A stretch of DNA of 64,000 bases from Leptotrichia wadei (GCF_007990445.1 NZ_AP019841.1:744001-808000); one strand, 5' to 3'. Shown: positions 24,818 through 34,383, counted from the stretch's first letter. Program-made: numbers and translations. The notes: a model not told the origin generated them from the sequence alone.

Positions 24818-24916
24818 TTAATGGATTTGTTTGACAACGATGCAGATAAAAAATATTGCTAAATAGAATAACAATTATTAACTTTTTGAATGTGTCTAAT
24901 AAATTAAGGAGTGAAA

Positions 24917-26191
24917 ATGGAAAAGAATAAAATTATTATTCTAAAAAATGGAATTGATGTTTTTGGAAATAAAATTGAAATTTTGGTAAATGGAGAAATT
25001 ATTGAAAAGGTTTCTGAAAATATTGATGAAAGTAAATTTGAAAATAATGAAAATGTGAGAATTATTGATGTTGAAGGGAAACTGGTAATGCCAGGAGTTA
25101 TTGATGTGCATACACATATGAGGGAGCCTGGAGTTACGTATAAGGAGGATTTTACGACAGGTTCACGTGCATGTGTTAAAGCTGGGGTTACGACTTTTTA
25201 TGATATGCCGAATACGGTTCCTACGACTACAACGGAAGAAAATTTACTGGAAAAGAAAAAATTGGCAAGTGAAAAATCAATTGTAAATTTTGGGATTCAT
25301 TTTGGTGGAAGTAAAAATGATAATGTTGAGGAAATAAAAAAAGTTTTGAAAAATGGGGAAGTTAATACAGTAAAAATTTTTATGAATGTGTCAACTGGAG
25401 AAATGCTTATTGAAGATGATGAAATTTTGGCAAAAGTGTTTGAAAATTCTAAATTGGTGCTAGTTCATGCTGAAAACGAAATGATTGATAAAGCAATAGA
25501 ATTAAATAAAAATTATGGAAGCGGGCTTTATGTATGTCACATTCCATCAGCAGAAGAAATGAAAAAAGTTATAAATGCGAAGAAAAATAGCGATGTGAAT
25601 ACAAAAGAGCATCCAGTTTATGCTGAAGTTACACCGCATCATTTATTTTTAAATACTGAAATTCGTGAAAGTACAGAAAGAAATAAAATGCTTTTGAGAA
25701 TGAAGCCTGAATTGAGGGAAAAATCTGACAATGAGTTTTTGTGGGAAGCGATAAATCGTGGGGAAGTCGATACAATTGGAACAGATCATGCGCCACATTT
25801 GATAAGTGAAAAGCTGGAAAAAATTACATTTGGAATGCCAGGGGTGGAAACTTCGCTTGCACTTATGATAAATGCCTATAATGAAGGTAAAATATCGCTG
25901 GAAATGATTCAGAAACTGATGTGTGAAAATCCTGCAAAAATAATGAAAATTGAAAAAAGAGGAAAACTGCAGGAAGGATATTTTGCAGATGTGATTGTTG
26001 TTGATACAAAAAAGGAATGGATTGTTGGAATAGACGATACAATTGAGTCAAAATGTGGATGGACACCTTATGAAAATTGGAGATTAAAAGGAAAAAACAT
26101 AATGACAATTGTAAATGGCGAAATTGTTTATGAAAATGGCAAAATTAATGAAAATGTGAAAAGCGGAAAAGAAGTTAAATTTTATGACTAA
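24917..26191 (+). CDS. pyrC: Dihydroorotase
   Basis: Closes carbamoyl aspartate to dihydroorotate. Type I amidohydrolase of 424 residues: metal ligands H65 and H67 in DVHTHMREPG, a candidate carboxylated lysine in NTVKIFMN, VHAEN, VTPHHLFL and the GTDHAPH motif carrying the late catalytic Asp. ATG 24917 is chosen because AAGGAG ends 5 bp before it; a GTG at 24911 overlaps that site. The following pyrE begins 43 bp later, so the two are co-transcribed. Confidence 0.95.
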   Translation: MEKNKIIILKNGIDVFGNKIEILVNGEIIEKVSENIDESKFENNENVRIIDVEGKLVMPGVIDVHTHMREPGVTYKEDFTTGSRACVKAGVTTFYDMPNTVPTTTTEENLLEKKKLASEKSIVNFGIHFGGSKNDNVEEIKKVLKNGEVNTVKIFMNVSTGEMLIEDDEILAKVFENSKLVLVHAENEMIDKAIELNKNYGSGLYVCHIPSAEEMKKVINAKKNSDVNTKEHPVYAEVTPHHLFLNTEIRESTERNKMLLRMKPELREKSDNEFLWEAINRGEVDTIGTDHAPHLISEKLEKITFGMPGVETSLALMINAYNEGKISLEMIQKLMCENPAKIMKIEKRGKLQEGYFADVIVVDTKKEWIVGIDDTIESKCGWTPYENWRLKGKNIMTIVNGEIVYENGKINENVKSGKEVKFYD

Positions 26192-26234
26192 TATTTAATA
26201 AATAAAAAAATCAAAACTTGAAAGGAATAAAGAA

Positions 26235-26864
26235 ATGGCTAATTTAACATTGGAAGAAAAAGTGGCAAAGGCATTATTTGATGTGAAGGCGGTAAAAATT
26301 AACGTGGGAGAACCATTTACATTTGCATCTGGAATTAAAAGCCCTATTTATTGTGATAACCGTTATGTTTTAGGTTTTTCAGATGAAAGGGATACGATTG
26401 TAGAATCGTTTGTTGAAAGAATTGACAAAGATGTTGATGTAATTGTGGGAGTGGCAACAGCGGGAATTCCTTGGGCTTCATTTATTGCTGACAGAATGAA
26501 AAAGCCGCTTGCTTATGTGAGAAATAAACCAAAAGACCACGGTGCAGGGAAACAGATTGAAGGAGCGGAAGTTAAAGGGAAAAAAGTCGTTGTGATTGAA
26601 GATTTGATTACAACTGGTAAAAGCAGCCTTATTGCAGTTGATGTGCTTCAAAAGGAAGAAGTGAAGGAATTGGAAGTAAAATCAATCTTTTCTTATGGAT
26701 TTGACAGTGCAAAGGAAAATTATGCAAAATATAACTGCAAATTCAGTTCACTTTCAAATTTTGATGTTTTAATAAAATTATTGGCACAAACTGATTATTT
26801 GACACAGGATGAAGCTAAAATTGCTCTGGAATGGAGTAAAGCTCCTGAAAAATGGGGAAGATAA
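26235..26864 (+). CDS. pyrE: Orotate phosphoribosyltransferase
   Basis: Transfers ribose phosphate from PRPP to orotate, giving OMP for PyrF. 209 residues with the PRPP-binding motif VVVIEDLITTGKS at 118-130, the pyrophosphate loop GVATAGIPWAS (72-82) and the flexible Lys-rich loop RNKPKDHGAGKQIEG. AAAGGAATAAAG precedes ATG. Last gene of the pyr cluster. carA, carB and pyrD are not in this window. Confidence 0.95.
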   Translation: MANLTLEEKVAKALFDVKAVKINVGEPFTFASGIKSPIYCDNRYVLGFSDERDTIVESFVERIDKDVDVIVGVATAGIPWASFIADRMKKPLAYVRNKPKDHGAGKQIEGAEVKGKKVVVIEDLITTGKSSLIAVDVLQKEEVKELEVKSIFSYGFDSAKENYAKYNCKFSSLSNFDVLIKLLAQTDYLTQDEAKIALEWSKAPEKWGR

Positions 26865-27010
26865 CGTTTGAATTATAAATTACAGTTTTATGCTAAACTC
26901 TATTTTAAGAAATAGGAAACATATTTGATTTATTTTCTGACAAGAGTTAAGACACATTGTTAAACAGGATTTATAGAAAATCTATTATTCTGAATGGGAA
27001 ATAGTATTAA

Positions 27011-27036
27011 CGAGGGATTAAATATCCCTTGTTTTA
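27011..27036 (+). terminator. Terminator from a variant hairpin repeat, end of pyr cluster
   Basis: GAGGGAT, five bases, ATCCCTT with TTTTA: a compensated variant of the CAAGGGG family, still able to fold and followed by a T run. Confidence 0.65.
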
Positions 27037-27099
27037 TTTTCTAAAATTTTAGAAAAAAGATAAAAAGTTATGGAAAAACAAAAAAATTTTGGATAATAA

Positions 27100-27128
27100 T
27101 TGACTTTTTTTGTAAAATAATCTATAAT
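27100..27128 (+). promoter_or_regulatory. Promoter of the SIMPL-domain gene
   Basis: TTGACT and TATAAT separated by 17 bp, about 80 bp before the start codon. Confidence 0.7.
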
Positions 27129-27212
27129 TTGATAGAACTTTTGTGAGTGAACCATAATTTTGAAATACTTGAATATTATAATAATTTATAAAGTTCAGTA
27201 AAGGAGTAAAAA

Positions 27213-27977
27213 TTGAAAAAGATACAGTTTATAATAATTCCTACAATATTATCCTTTGGGTTAATAATATCTTCTGCATTGATTTCAAATGCGATGAATA
27301 GGGCAAATAAGGATGAAAACAGAATCACGGTAAAGGGAGTGGCTGAACGTAGAATAAAGGCGGATAAGGCACTTATAACTATTGTAATTTCTGATAAAAG
27401 TGAAAATATTGATGAGTTGAAGAACAATATATCAGAAAACGAAAAGTTGGCTACGGATTTGATTAAAAGTCTGAAAATTAATGAAGAGGAATACAGTGTC
27501 GGAAATTTACGGATTCAGCCAAATTATATTGAAAATTCATCAAATGTAAAACAGCAGTCATCTGTAAATTCTACAGAAGGTGTACCTAATGCTAAAATTT
27601 CAGATTACGACGGAGTTGAAACTATTTCAATTGTTACAAAAAATATTGACAAGGCTGAAGAATTTTTTGAAAAATTGTCAGAATTAAAGCTTCAAAGCAA
27701 TAATATCCAAATAGATAAGCCAGAATATTTTATAACAAATATTGAAAAATATAAAAAAGATATGGTTGTGGATGCTTCAAGAAATGCTGAAGTAAGAGCA
27801 GTTGAAATGTTAAAAGTAAACAACAATGAAATTGGCGGATTGAAAAATATAAGCCAAGGGCAGTTTGAAGTATTGGAAGATACGGAAGATGTGAAAAAAA
27901 TAAATGAAAATGAATCTAATCAGATTTATAAAAAAATGCGAGTAGTAGTGACAGCAACATATTTGATAAAATATTAA
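27213..27977 (+). CDS. SIMPL-domain (DUF541) exported protein
   Basis: 254 residues. A single N-terminal hydrophobic stretch (FIIIPTILSFGLIISSALIS) acts as signal or anchor. The rest follows the SIMPL/DUF541 pattern: ITVKGVAERRIKADKALITI near the start, repeated helix-strand units, ISIVTKNIDKAEEF in the middle and KMRVVVTATYLIKY as the last strand. The family is periplasmic, forms rings in some members, and has no settled biochemical role. The start is TTG, fixed by AAAGGAG seven bases upstream. It precedes efp by 86 bp. Confidence 0.85.
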   Translation: MKKIQFIIIPTILSFGLIISSALISNAMNRANKDENRITVKGVAERRIKADKALITIVISDKSENIDELKNNISENEKLATDLIKSLKINEEEYSVGNLRIQPNYIENSSNVKQQSSVNSTEGVPNAKISDYDGVETISIVTKNIDKAEEFFEKLSELKLQSNNIQIDKPEYFITNIEKYKKDMVVDASRNAEVRAVEMLKVNNNEIGGLKNISQGQFEVLEDTEDVKKINENESNQIYKKMRVVVTATYLIKY

Positions 27978-28063
27978 ATTTTAAAATAATTTCTTAATTT
28001 AAGAAAGCGAACAAATTAAAAAAAAATTATAAATAAAAAGTAAAATTTAGGAGGAAAAAATTA

Positions 28064-28636
28064 ATGAAACCAGCAGCAGAATTAAGACAAGGAAGCACAT
28101 ATAGAAAGGATAACATCCCATATTTAATACTAAAAGCTGAAAGACACCAATCAACGTCAGGAAAAAGACAAAGAGCGGCAGAAGTAAAATTTAAAACAAA
28201 AGAATTAATTTCAGGAAAAATTCAAGAAATTACAGTTTTAGCTACTGAACTTATGGATGATATTATTCTTGACAGAAATCAAATGCAATTTTTATATGAA
28301 ATTGATGGAGAATATAACTTTATGGATCAGGAAACTTTTGAGCAAATTGCTTTAAGAGCGGAAGATTTAGGAGATGCAGTAAATTTCTTGGAAGAAGAAA
28401 TGATTATTCAAGTATTGATGTATGAAGGAACTCCAGTTGGAGTAGAACTTCCAAACACAGTAATCAGAGAAGTAACTTATACTGAACCAGGATTAAAAGG
28501 AGATACAATCGGAAGAGCAACAAAACCTGCAACAATTACAAATGGGTATAGTTTGCAAGTGCCTTTATTTGTAGTAATCGGAGACAAAATCAAAATTGAC
28601 ACAAGAACTGGTGAATACATCGAAAGAGCAAATTAA
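28064..28636 (+). CDS. efp: Elongation factor P
   Basis: Relieves ribosome stalling at consecutive prolines. 190 residues with the three barrel domains of EF-P; domain III ends with the typical GDKIKIDTRTGEYIERA. AGGAGG lies 9 bp before ATG. The tip loop of domain I, which enters the peptidyl-transferase centre, reads ERHQSTSGKRQRAAEVKFK. Compared with the common EYNKSGRNAAVVK it is about four residues longer, with K34 at the tip after S-G. No EpmA or YmfI-type modification gene is near, so the modification state is unknown. Confidence 0.95.
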   Translation: MKPAAELRQGSTYRKDNIPYLILKAERHQSTSGKRQRAAEVKFKTKELISGKIQEITVLATELMDDIILDRNQMQFLYEIDGEYNFMDQETFEQIALRAEDLGDAVNFLEEEMIIQVLMYEGTPVGVELPNTVIREVTYTEPGLKGDTIGRATKPATITNGYSLQVPLFVVIGDKIKIDTRTGEYIERAN

Positions 28637-28669
28637 TAATAAAAATTTAAAATTGTAAATAATAAATTA

Positions 28670-28698
28670 TAGCTATCGAAAGAACGGTAGCTTTTTTT
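28670..28698 (+). terminator. Terminator of efp
   Basis: AGCTATCG pairs with CGGTAGCT (one wobble) over a six-base loop and is followed by seven T. Confidence 0.9.
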
Positions 28699-28759
28699 GA
28701 AGAAATGATATAAAATTAAATATAGATTAAATAAAATTTAATAAAATGAATATTCTGAA

Positions 28760-28788
28760 GCAAGGGGGTTTTGATTTTTTGTTAAATA
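28760..28788. repeat. CAAGGGG-family hairpin repeat, decayed copy
   Basis: GCAAGGGGGTTTTGATTTTT followed by TGTTAAATA keeps the left arm and the TTGTTAAATA tail of the family but has lost the right-hand C run, so no stem can form. Confidence 0.45.
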
Positions 28789-28856
28789 AAAAGATTTAAG
28801 TTGTCAGACAGATCTGTTAATTGAATAAAAATAAAAAAATCAAGGGGTTGATTGAG

Positions 28857-29738
28857 ATGAAAAATAAAATAATTAGAGGATTATTTTTTGTATTTTTGTT
28901 TTTTGGAGTATTTTCTTGTTTTGAAAAAGGTAAGATAGATGAGGAAACTGGGATAAATCGAGATGAAAGTACAATTTTAGTTGCGTCGTTTAATGCGCTT
29001 AGGCTGGGGGAAAAGCAAAAGGATTACAGGGCATTTGCACAGATTTTGGCAAAGTTTGACTTGATTGGGCTGGAAGAGGTTATGAATGAAAAGGGGGTTA
29101 AGAAAACTCAGGCGTATTTGGAAAAATTGACTAAGGAAAAATGGGATTATATTATTTCGGAAAATTCTGTAGGAAGTGAGAATTATCGGGAATATTTTGC
29201 ATTTATTTATAGAAAAAGCAAATTTTCGGAGGCACGAGGGCTTGGATTTTATAAGGAAAAGGATGAAAATGAGTTTATGAGGGAGCCTTACGGGGCTTAT
29301 TTTAAAGCTGGGAACTTTGATTTTGTATATATTATAGCGCATTCGGTTTTTGGGGATAAGGAGAAGCAGAGGCTTCTGGAAGCGGCAAGTTATGTTAATG
29401 TTTATGAATATTTTTCCAAATTAACAGGTGAGGATGATATAATTATTGCCGGGGATTTTAATACATCGGCAGATAATATGGCTTTTAAAAATATGAACGA
29501 TAAATACGGTGTTTCCTATATTTTGAATCCTGAAGAGAATTTAACAACGCTTTCAGACAGTAAATTGGTAAGTTCTTATGACAACTTTTTTATAAATTTG
29601 AAAAAAACAAGGGAATTTACTGGAAATTTTGGTGTATATAACTTTATAAAAAATAATAACTATGCTATAATAAAGAAATATGTGTCAGATCATCTTCTAA
29701 TTTTTTCAGAATATTCAACATTGGAAGATTTGGATTAA
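28857..29738 (+). CDS. Endonuclease/exonuclease/phosphatase-family lipoprotein
   Basis: 293 residues. The signal GLFFVFLFFGVFSCFEKG has a lipobox (VFSC), placing the enzyme in the envelope. The EEP-fold motifs are in order: VASFNALRLG with the first Asn, LIGLEEVM with the metal-binding Glu, YIIAHSVFGD, IIAGDFNTSADN and the final VSDHLLIF catalytic pair. Such lipoproteins may act on extracellular DNA or on phosphoester substrates. ATG 28857 is preferred, with AAGGGG nine bases upstream; a longer TTG frame from 28821 would spoil the lipoprotein signal. It is followed by a MATE exporter 32 bp later. Confidence 0.85.
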   Translation: MKNKIIRGLFFVFLFFGVFSCFEKGKIDEETGINRDESTILVASFNALRLGEKQKDYRAFAQILAKFDLIGLEEVMNEKGVKKTQAYLEKLTKEKWDYIISENSVGSENYREYFAFIYRKSKFSEARGLGFYKEKDENEFMREPYGAYFKAGNFDFVYIIAHSVFGDKEKQRLLEAASYVNVYEYFSKLTGEDDIIIAGDFNTSADNMAFKNMNDKYGVSYILNPEENLTTLSDSKLVSSYDNFFINLKKTREFTGNFGVYNFIKNNNYAIIKKYVSDHLLIFSEYSTLEDLD

Positions 29739-29770
29739 TAAAAGATAGGGAAATTGAAGAAAGGAAATGA

Positions 29771-31138
29771 ATGAAAGAAAGAGAAATAAATAAAAAATCA
29801 GTTTATAGAAAAGTAATTAATATTGGACTGCCTGTGGCAATTGAAAATATGATTTATGCGCTTATGAACTTTGTAGATATGTTTATGGTGGGGAACGAAA
29901 ATGTAATACTTGGGCTGGGAACTGTGGCAGTTGCTGGGCTGGGGTTTGCCAATCAGATGTTTATGATTTTTATGACATCGCTTTTTGGGATGAATAGTGG
30001 CGGTGGAATTTTGGCGGCACAATATTTTGGAAATAAGGATTACAAAAATTTAAAAAGATGTCTTGGAATAACGATTAGTGTCGGTTTTTTATTTTCATTG
30101 CTATTCTTGTTTGCTGGGCTGTTTATTCCAGAAACTGTAATTTCTGTATTTACAAATGACAGCAAAGTTATAAGAATTGGAGCAGATTATTTAAGAATCG
30201 TGGCTTGGGCCTATCCGCTTGTAGGAGTGGGATTTGCATTTAATATGCAGCTTCGTGCAATTGGAAAAACAAAATATTCATTTTATTCAAGCGTTATTGG
30301 GCTTGTAATTAATGTAGCCATAAATTATATATTAATTTTTGGGCATTTTGGCTTTCCAGCAATGGGAGTACGTGGAGCTGCGATTGCAACAGTTATTGCA
30401 AGAATTATAAGCACTTTTTACATTATTTATATAATTTACAAATTAAAATTGCCAATTGCAGGGAAAATAAATGAATTATTTGATTTGTCATTGGAATTTT
30501 TTGTAAAAGTTATGAAAATCTCGCTTCCTGTATTTATTCACGAAATACTTTGGATATTAGGTTCAAGTGTATATGTCATGATCTTTGGAAGAATGGGAAC
30601 AGATTTTGCGGCTGCGGTTCAAGTTGTAAAATCAATTAGCAGTCTTGTATTAACGTTGTTATTTGGACTTTCAAGTGCAACTTCGGCTATAATTGGAAAT
30701 GAAATTGGAGCAGGAAGAGAAGATAATGCTTATGAATATTCAATAATATTATTAAAGGTGGCAGTTCTTGCAGGTGTTGTCATTGGAGCGGTTGTACTTA
30801 TTTTCAGTCCATTTGTACTGATTCACGTAAATGCCAAAAGTTATCCATTAGCAAAGGAAATTGTAAAGGCGGAAGTTTTTGTAATTTTTATAAAGGCAAT
30901 CAGCTTGCAGCTGCTAGTTGGAATTTTACGTTCAGGAGGAGATACAGTCTGGACAATGTTTACTGATTTGATACCGCTCTGGTTTATTGCGATTCCAATA
31001 ACATATTTTTCTGGACTTTATTCAGGATTGCCAGTTGCGGTTGTGTATCTGATTTCATGCAGTGATGAAGTTATAAAGATATTTCCTTGCGTGATGAGGT
31101 TAAGAAGCAGGAAGTGGATAAATAATCTGGTAAGTTAA
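29771..31138 (+). CDS. MATE-family efflux protein
   Basis: 455 residues of membrane protein with about 12 helices in two similar halves. The N-terminal half contains VAIENMIYALMNFVDMFMVG and a Gly-rich IAARIIST-like second part typical of MATE transporters, which exchange cations for drugs or metabolites at the inner membrane. AAAGGAA precedes ATG. It is 32 bp after the nuclease-like lipoprotein and 41 bp before the phospholipase-D-like one, forming a short rightward run. Substrate unknown. Confidence 0.9.
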   Translation: MKEREINKKSVYRKVINIGLPVAIENMIYALMNFVDMFMVGNENVILGLGTVAVAGLGFANQMFMIFMTSLFGMNSGGGILAAQYFGNKDYKNLKRCLGITISVGFLFSLLFLFAGLFIPETVISVFTNDSKVIRIGADYLRIVAWAYPLVGVGFAFNMQLRAIGKTKYSFYSSVIGLVINVAINYILIFGHFGFPAMGVRGAAIATVIARIISTFYIIYIIYKLKLPIAGKINELFDLSLEFFVKVMKISLPVFIHEILWILGSSVYVMIFGRMGTDFAAAVQVVKSISSLVLTLLFGLSSATSAIIGNEIGAGREDNAYEYSIILLKVAVLAGVVIGAVVLIFSPFVLIHVNAKSYPLAKEIVKAEVFVIFIKAISLQLLVGILRSGGDTVWTMFTDLIPLWFIAIPITYFSGLYSGLPVAVVYLISCSDEVIKIFPCVMRLRSRKWINNLVS

Positions 31139-31179
31139 AAAATAGGGGAAATTTAAGATAATAAAGGAGAAATAGTACA

Positions 31180-32835
31180 ATGGATCTAGCAGGAAGAAAA
31201 AAGTATTTATTAATTGGTATTTTGGCAGTTTTCACAATGTCATGTTCCACAATAAAAACTCCTCCGCTTGGAGTGGATTATGAAAGTCCGTTGCGGGATA
31301 GTGATAATGTTGAGTTTCATTATGACTTGACTTATCTGGATAAGGATGGGAATATTCGATATGACAGGAAAATCTGGGATGCGACTTATAAGGTTGTGGA
31401 TGAGGCGAAGGATTACCTGATTGTGGAGATGTTTTTGTTTAATGATATTTACAATAAGGACAAGGAGCATTATCCAGAATTTGCTAAAGAATATACAAGA
31501 CGGCTTATTAAGAAGAAAATGGAAAATCCTAATTTAAAGGTATATGTGCTTTCAGATGAAAATAATGATCTGTATGGCGCATTTGAACATCCGTTTATTA
31601 CAGAGATGAAAAATGCTGGAATTGATGTTATAACAGTGGATATTTTTAAGTTAAAGGATACATTTCCTTGGTATTCGCCAGTTTGGAGAACGTTGATAGA
31701 GCCTCACGGGAATCCGCAAGGAAAAGGATGGATTGGGAATTTTTATGGACCAATGTGGCCTAAGTTGACTGTGAGAAATTTGTTGAGGGCATTGAATGTA
31801 AAGGCGGATCACAGAAAAATATTTTTGAATGAGGAAAATGTTGTAATTTCGAGTGCAAACATTCATGATCCTAGTTATTTTCACGAGAATGTGGCAATAT
31901 TGGCTAATGGGGAAATTACGAAGGATGTTCTGGATGGATTACAGCATGTAGCTGAATTTTCAGGCGGGAAGATTGATGTTAATGAGAAGCAGGAAAATAA
32001 AGTAAATAATAGTCAAATTGGGAATTTGATTGGGAATGAAAATAGTGGAGCAAATAATTTTTTAGAAGATGAAAATGAAAGAAAAGTTAGGGAAATTGAG
32101 AAAAAAAGGGAAGATTTTGTGGAAGAGGAAACAAGAAGATTTGCACAAACTGGGGAACTTCCTGAAAAAAGTCAGGAATATGATCACCAAGGCAATGTGA
32201 AAGATGGAGATGTACTTACAAGATTTGATGATGAAAATAATAAATATCAATTGCAATTTGTAACGGAAGCTAAGATCGGGGAACATTTGGATAAGGATAT
32301 TGACAGCACCAAAGCTGGAGATGAGATACTTATGGGAATGTACTTTCTGGCTGATAAGGGGATTGTTGACAGATTAATAAAGGCTGCAAATCGTGGAGTA
32401 AAAATTAGAATTATTTTTGACAGGAGCAGGGATGCTTTTGGGATGAGCACTAATGGACTTCCAAATAAGCCAGTTTCTAAAAAGTTAAAGAAGAAGACTA
32501 AAAATAAAATAGAGATAAAATGGTACTTTACTAATAATGAGCAATATCATACAAAGATAACACTAATAAAAAAAACAGATGGAAATGTTATAATACAAAC
32601 TGGTTCAGCTAATTTAATCAAAAAAAATATACGTGGATATATAATGGATGCTAATTTTAGAATTTTAACAAATAAAAATTCTAAATTGACAAGGGATATT
32701 TACACATATTTTGATAGATTATGGGAAAATAAGGATGGGCTGTTTACCGTTAATTTTGATGATGAGCCGACTACAAAGGCGAGTACGGATTTTATGTATA
32801 AAATATTAGATGCAACACAATTAGGTTCATTTTAA
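31180..32835 (+). CDS. Phospholipase-D-superfamily lipoprotein
   Basis: 551 residues. The signal YLLIGILAVFTMSCST ends in a lipobox Cys. Two PLD half-domains are visible: HRKIFLNEENVVISSANIHD beginning at H211 and HTKITLIKKTDGNVIIQTGS beginning at H457. Both keep the H-x-K and the downstream G/S-S/A-N, but the canonical Asp five residues after the Lys is Glu in the first and Lys in the second. A Glu/Lys-rich insert (about 265-330) separates the halves. Relatives are cardiolipin synthases and secreted phospholipases; as a lipoprotein it would act outside the cytoplasm. AAAGGAG precedes ATG. Confidence 0.85.
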   Translation: MDLAGRKKYLLIGILAVFTMSCSTIKTPPLGVDYESPLRDSDNVEFHYDLTYLDKDGNIRYDRKIWDATYKVVDEAKDYLIVEMFLFNDIYNKDKEHYPEFAKEYTRRLIKKKMENPNLKVYVLSDENNDLYGAFEHPFITEMKNAGIDVITVDIFKLKDTFPWYSPVWRTLIEPHGNPQGKGWIGNFYGPMWPKLTVRNLLRALNVKADHRKIFLNEENVVISSANIHDPSYFHENVAILANGEITKDVLDGLQHVAEFSGGKIDVNEKQENKVNNSQIGNLIGNENSGANNFLEDENERKVREIEKKREDFVEEETRRFAQTGELPEKSQEYDHQGNVKDGDVLTRFDDENNKYQLQFVTEAKIGEHLDKDIDSTKAGDEILMGMYFLADKGIVDRLIKAANRGVKIRIIFDRSRDAFGMSTNGLPNKPVSKKLKKKTKNKIEIKWYFTNNEQYHTKITLIKKTDGNVIIQTGSANLIKKNIRGYIMDANFRILTNKNSKLTRDIYTYFDRLWENKDGLFTVNFDDEPTTKASTDFMYKILDATQLGSF

Positions 32836-32897
32836 ATTGGGAAGTTTAATTTATAAATTAATTAAAAATAAAAGAATGAGAGAGAGGGAGAGTAATA

Positions 32898-34106
32898 ATG
32901 AAAAGAAAAATAATGCTTGTAGTTGTAATTTTAGCAATCGGGATGATGTCGGTATCTTGTTTTAAAAAGAAAAAGGACAATAAGAAAAATACCCAGACAC
33001 AGCAGCAACAGCAAACAAAAGATATTAATACAGATATTTTCAATCTTGGAGGACAGGCACAAGGAAATCCTGATATAAAGAACTTGACTCCTGAAGAACA
33101 GCAAAAATTGATTGACAATCAAATTGATCCTGCAAAGGTGTCTGAAGCGTTGACAAAGGCGCAAAATGGAGACAAGGAATCAATCATGTCACTTGCTCAG
33201 CTTTATTACAATATGAAAAATATGGATAAAGTGAAACAAATTTTACAATATGGTGTTGATAGAAATTATCCAGAAGCAATATATAATTTAGCAGTAATTT
33301 TGAAACAGGAAGGTAATACAGCTGAAGCTAATAAATTAATTGCAAAACTTCCAAGAGGTGCAGTAACAAGAACTGGAGGAGCCGGAGTGGCTGGAGGTCA
33401 AAGAGTGCGTCAAATAAGAATGCGTCCAGGTGCTGAAGCATACAACAGAGGAGTGGATTTAATAAAGGCTAAAAGATACAAGGAAGCTAAGGCTGAATTT
33501 GAAAAGGCATATAATGCAGGAATAAAAGAGGCTGATGTCCGTGTGGCACTTTTAAATAAAGAATTAAAAAATGATTCTGAAGCTGTAAAATGGTTTAAAA
33601 AAGCCGCAAATCGTGGTGTAAAGGAAGCTAATTATGAGATTGGGGCTATTTTATATGATGGTGGAAAACAGTCAGAATCACGTCCGTATCTTTTGAAGGC
33701 TTACAATTCTGGAAATAAGGCTTTGGCAATGCCGATTGCAATGTCATACCATCAGCAAAATAATATGTCAGAAGCTTTAAAATGGTATAAAATTGCAGCT
33801 AAGAACGGTGATAAGAATGCCGCAGCTACAGTAGAAAGAATTGAAAAAGGTGGAGTTATTAACGAGAAAAAATCAAATGACAAAAGAGTAAAAACATTCC
33901 TAGGAGACAATAATTCTTCTCAAAGCCTGACTGAAAGTACGCTTAATGATGTAAAGAGCAAAAATAAAGCTGAAGAATCTATAAAAACTGAAGCTAAGCC
34001 AGAAGACAAGCAACCAAAATCACAAGTAGCAAAACCTTCTGAAAAATCTGAAGATGTAAATATAGATGAAATTATGAAGAAAAAAGCTGCTGAATATAAT
34101 AAATAA
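32898..34106 (+). CDS. Lipoprotein with Sel1/TPR-like repeats
   Basis: 402 residues. MKRKIMLVVVILAIGMMSVSC is a lipoprotein signal (VSC, then FKKKK). After a Gln/Lys-rich linker there are helix-turn-helix repeats of the tetratricopeptide/Sel1 type, for example DKESIMSLAQLYYNMKNMDK, NYPEAIYNLAVILKQEGNTA, and SEAVKWFKKAANRGVKEANY with AMPIAMSYHQQNNMSEALKW later (A-x-x-W-x-x-x-A-A-x-x-G). Such domains scaffold protein contacts. The C-terminal ~70 residues are a Lys/Glu/Ser-rich tail. Third lipoprotein of this run, preceded by GAGAGGGAG. No partner can be named. Confidence 0.85.
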   Translation: MKRKIMLVVVILAIGMMSVSCFKKKKDNKKNTQTQQQQQTKDINTDIFNLGGQAQGNPDIKNLTPEEQQKLIDNQIDPAKVSEALTKAQNGDKESIMSLAQLYYNMKNMDKVKQILQYGVDRNYPEAIYNLAVILKQEGNTAEANKLIAKLPRGAVTRTGGAGVAGGQRVRQIRMRPGAEAYNRGVDLIKAKRYKEAKAEFEKAYNAGIKEADVRVALLNKELKNDSEAVKWFKKAANRGVKEANYEIGAILYDGGKQSESRPYLLKAYNSGNKALAMPIAMSYHQQNNMSEALKWYKIAAKNGDKNAAATVERIEKGGVINEKKSNDKRVKTFLGDNNSSQSLTESTLNDVKSKNKAEESIKTEAKPEDKQPKSQVAKPSEKSEDVNIDEIMKKKAAEYNK

Positions 34107-34197
34107 ATTTAATAGAAGATAGCAGGAAGTCGTAGGCTTTCTATAAGTGAGAATAGTTCACTTAGATGAAATTTAATAAAAAATATTTTTTTAAATA

Positions 34198-34226
34198 TTG
34201 ACATTTTAGTAAAAATATTATATACT
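34198..34226 (+). promoter_or_regulatory. metK promoter
   Basis: TTGACA and TATACT with a 17-bp spacer, about 60 bp ahead of the SAM riboswitch. Confidence 0.75.
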
Positions 34227-34288
34227 AACTTCATAGCAAAATTATTTGAAAATCAAACTTAAAATTTCATAGAACAATTTAATCTAAA

Positions 34289-34383
34289 CTTATCAAGAGA
34301 GATACTAGGGAACGGCCCGTTTTGAGTATCCAGCAACCTGTAAAAACAAGGTGCTAAATCCGGCATAAAAATGCAAAGATAAG
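34289..34383 (+). promoter_or_regulatory. SAM-I (S-box) riboswitch
   Basis: Has the S-box signature: a P1 stem CTTATC/GATAAG, then AAGAGAGATACTAGGGAACG, GGCCCG, TATCCAGCAACCTG, AAGGTGCTAAATCCGGC and the closing AAAGATAAG. It lies between the promoter and a terminator ahead of metK. In this family SAM binding stabilises P1 and lets the terminator form, so SAM represses metK. Confidence 0.95.

Larger units (their letters stand above)
26865..27212. other. Gene-free 348-bp region after pyrE
   Basis: Contains a decayed hairpin repeat at 26940-26964 (ACAAGAGTTAAGACACATTG then TTAAA), a usable one at 27011-27036, and the promoter at 27100. No coding segment seen. Confidence 0.5.

Noticed and set aside
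34107-34180. Hairpins (AAGTGA/TCACTT) after the TPR lipoprotein as a terminator
   Set aside because: The stems are short and no T run follows.
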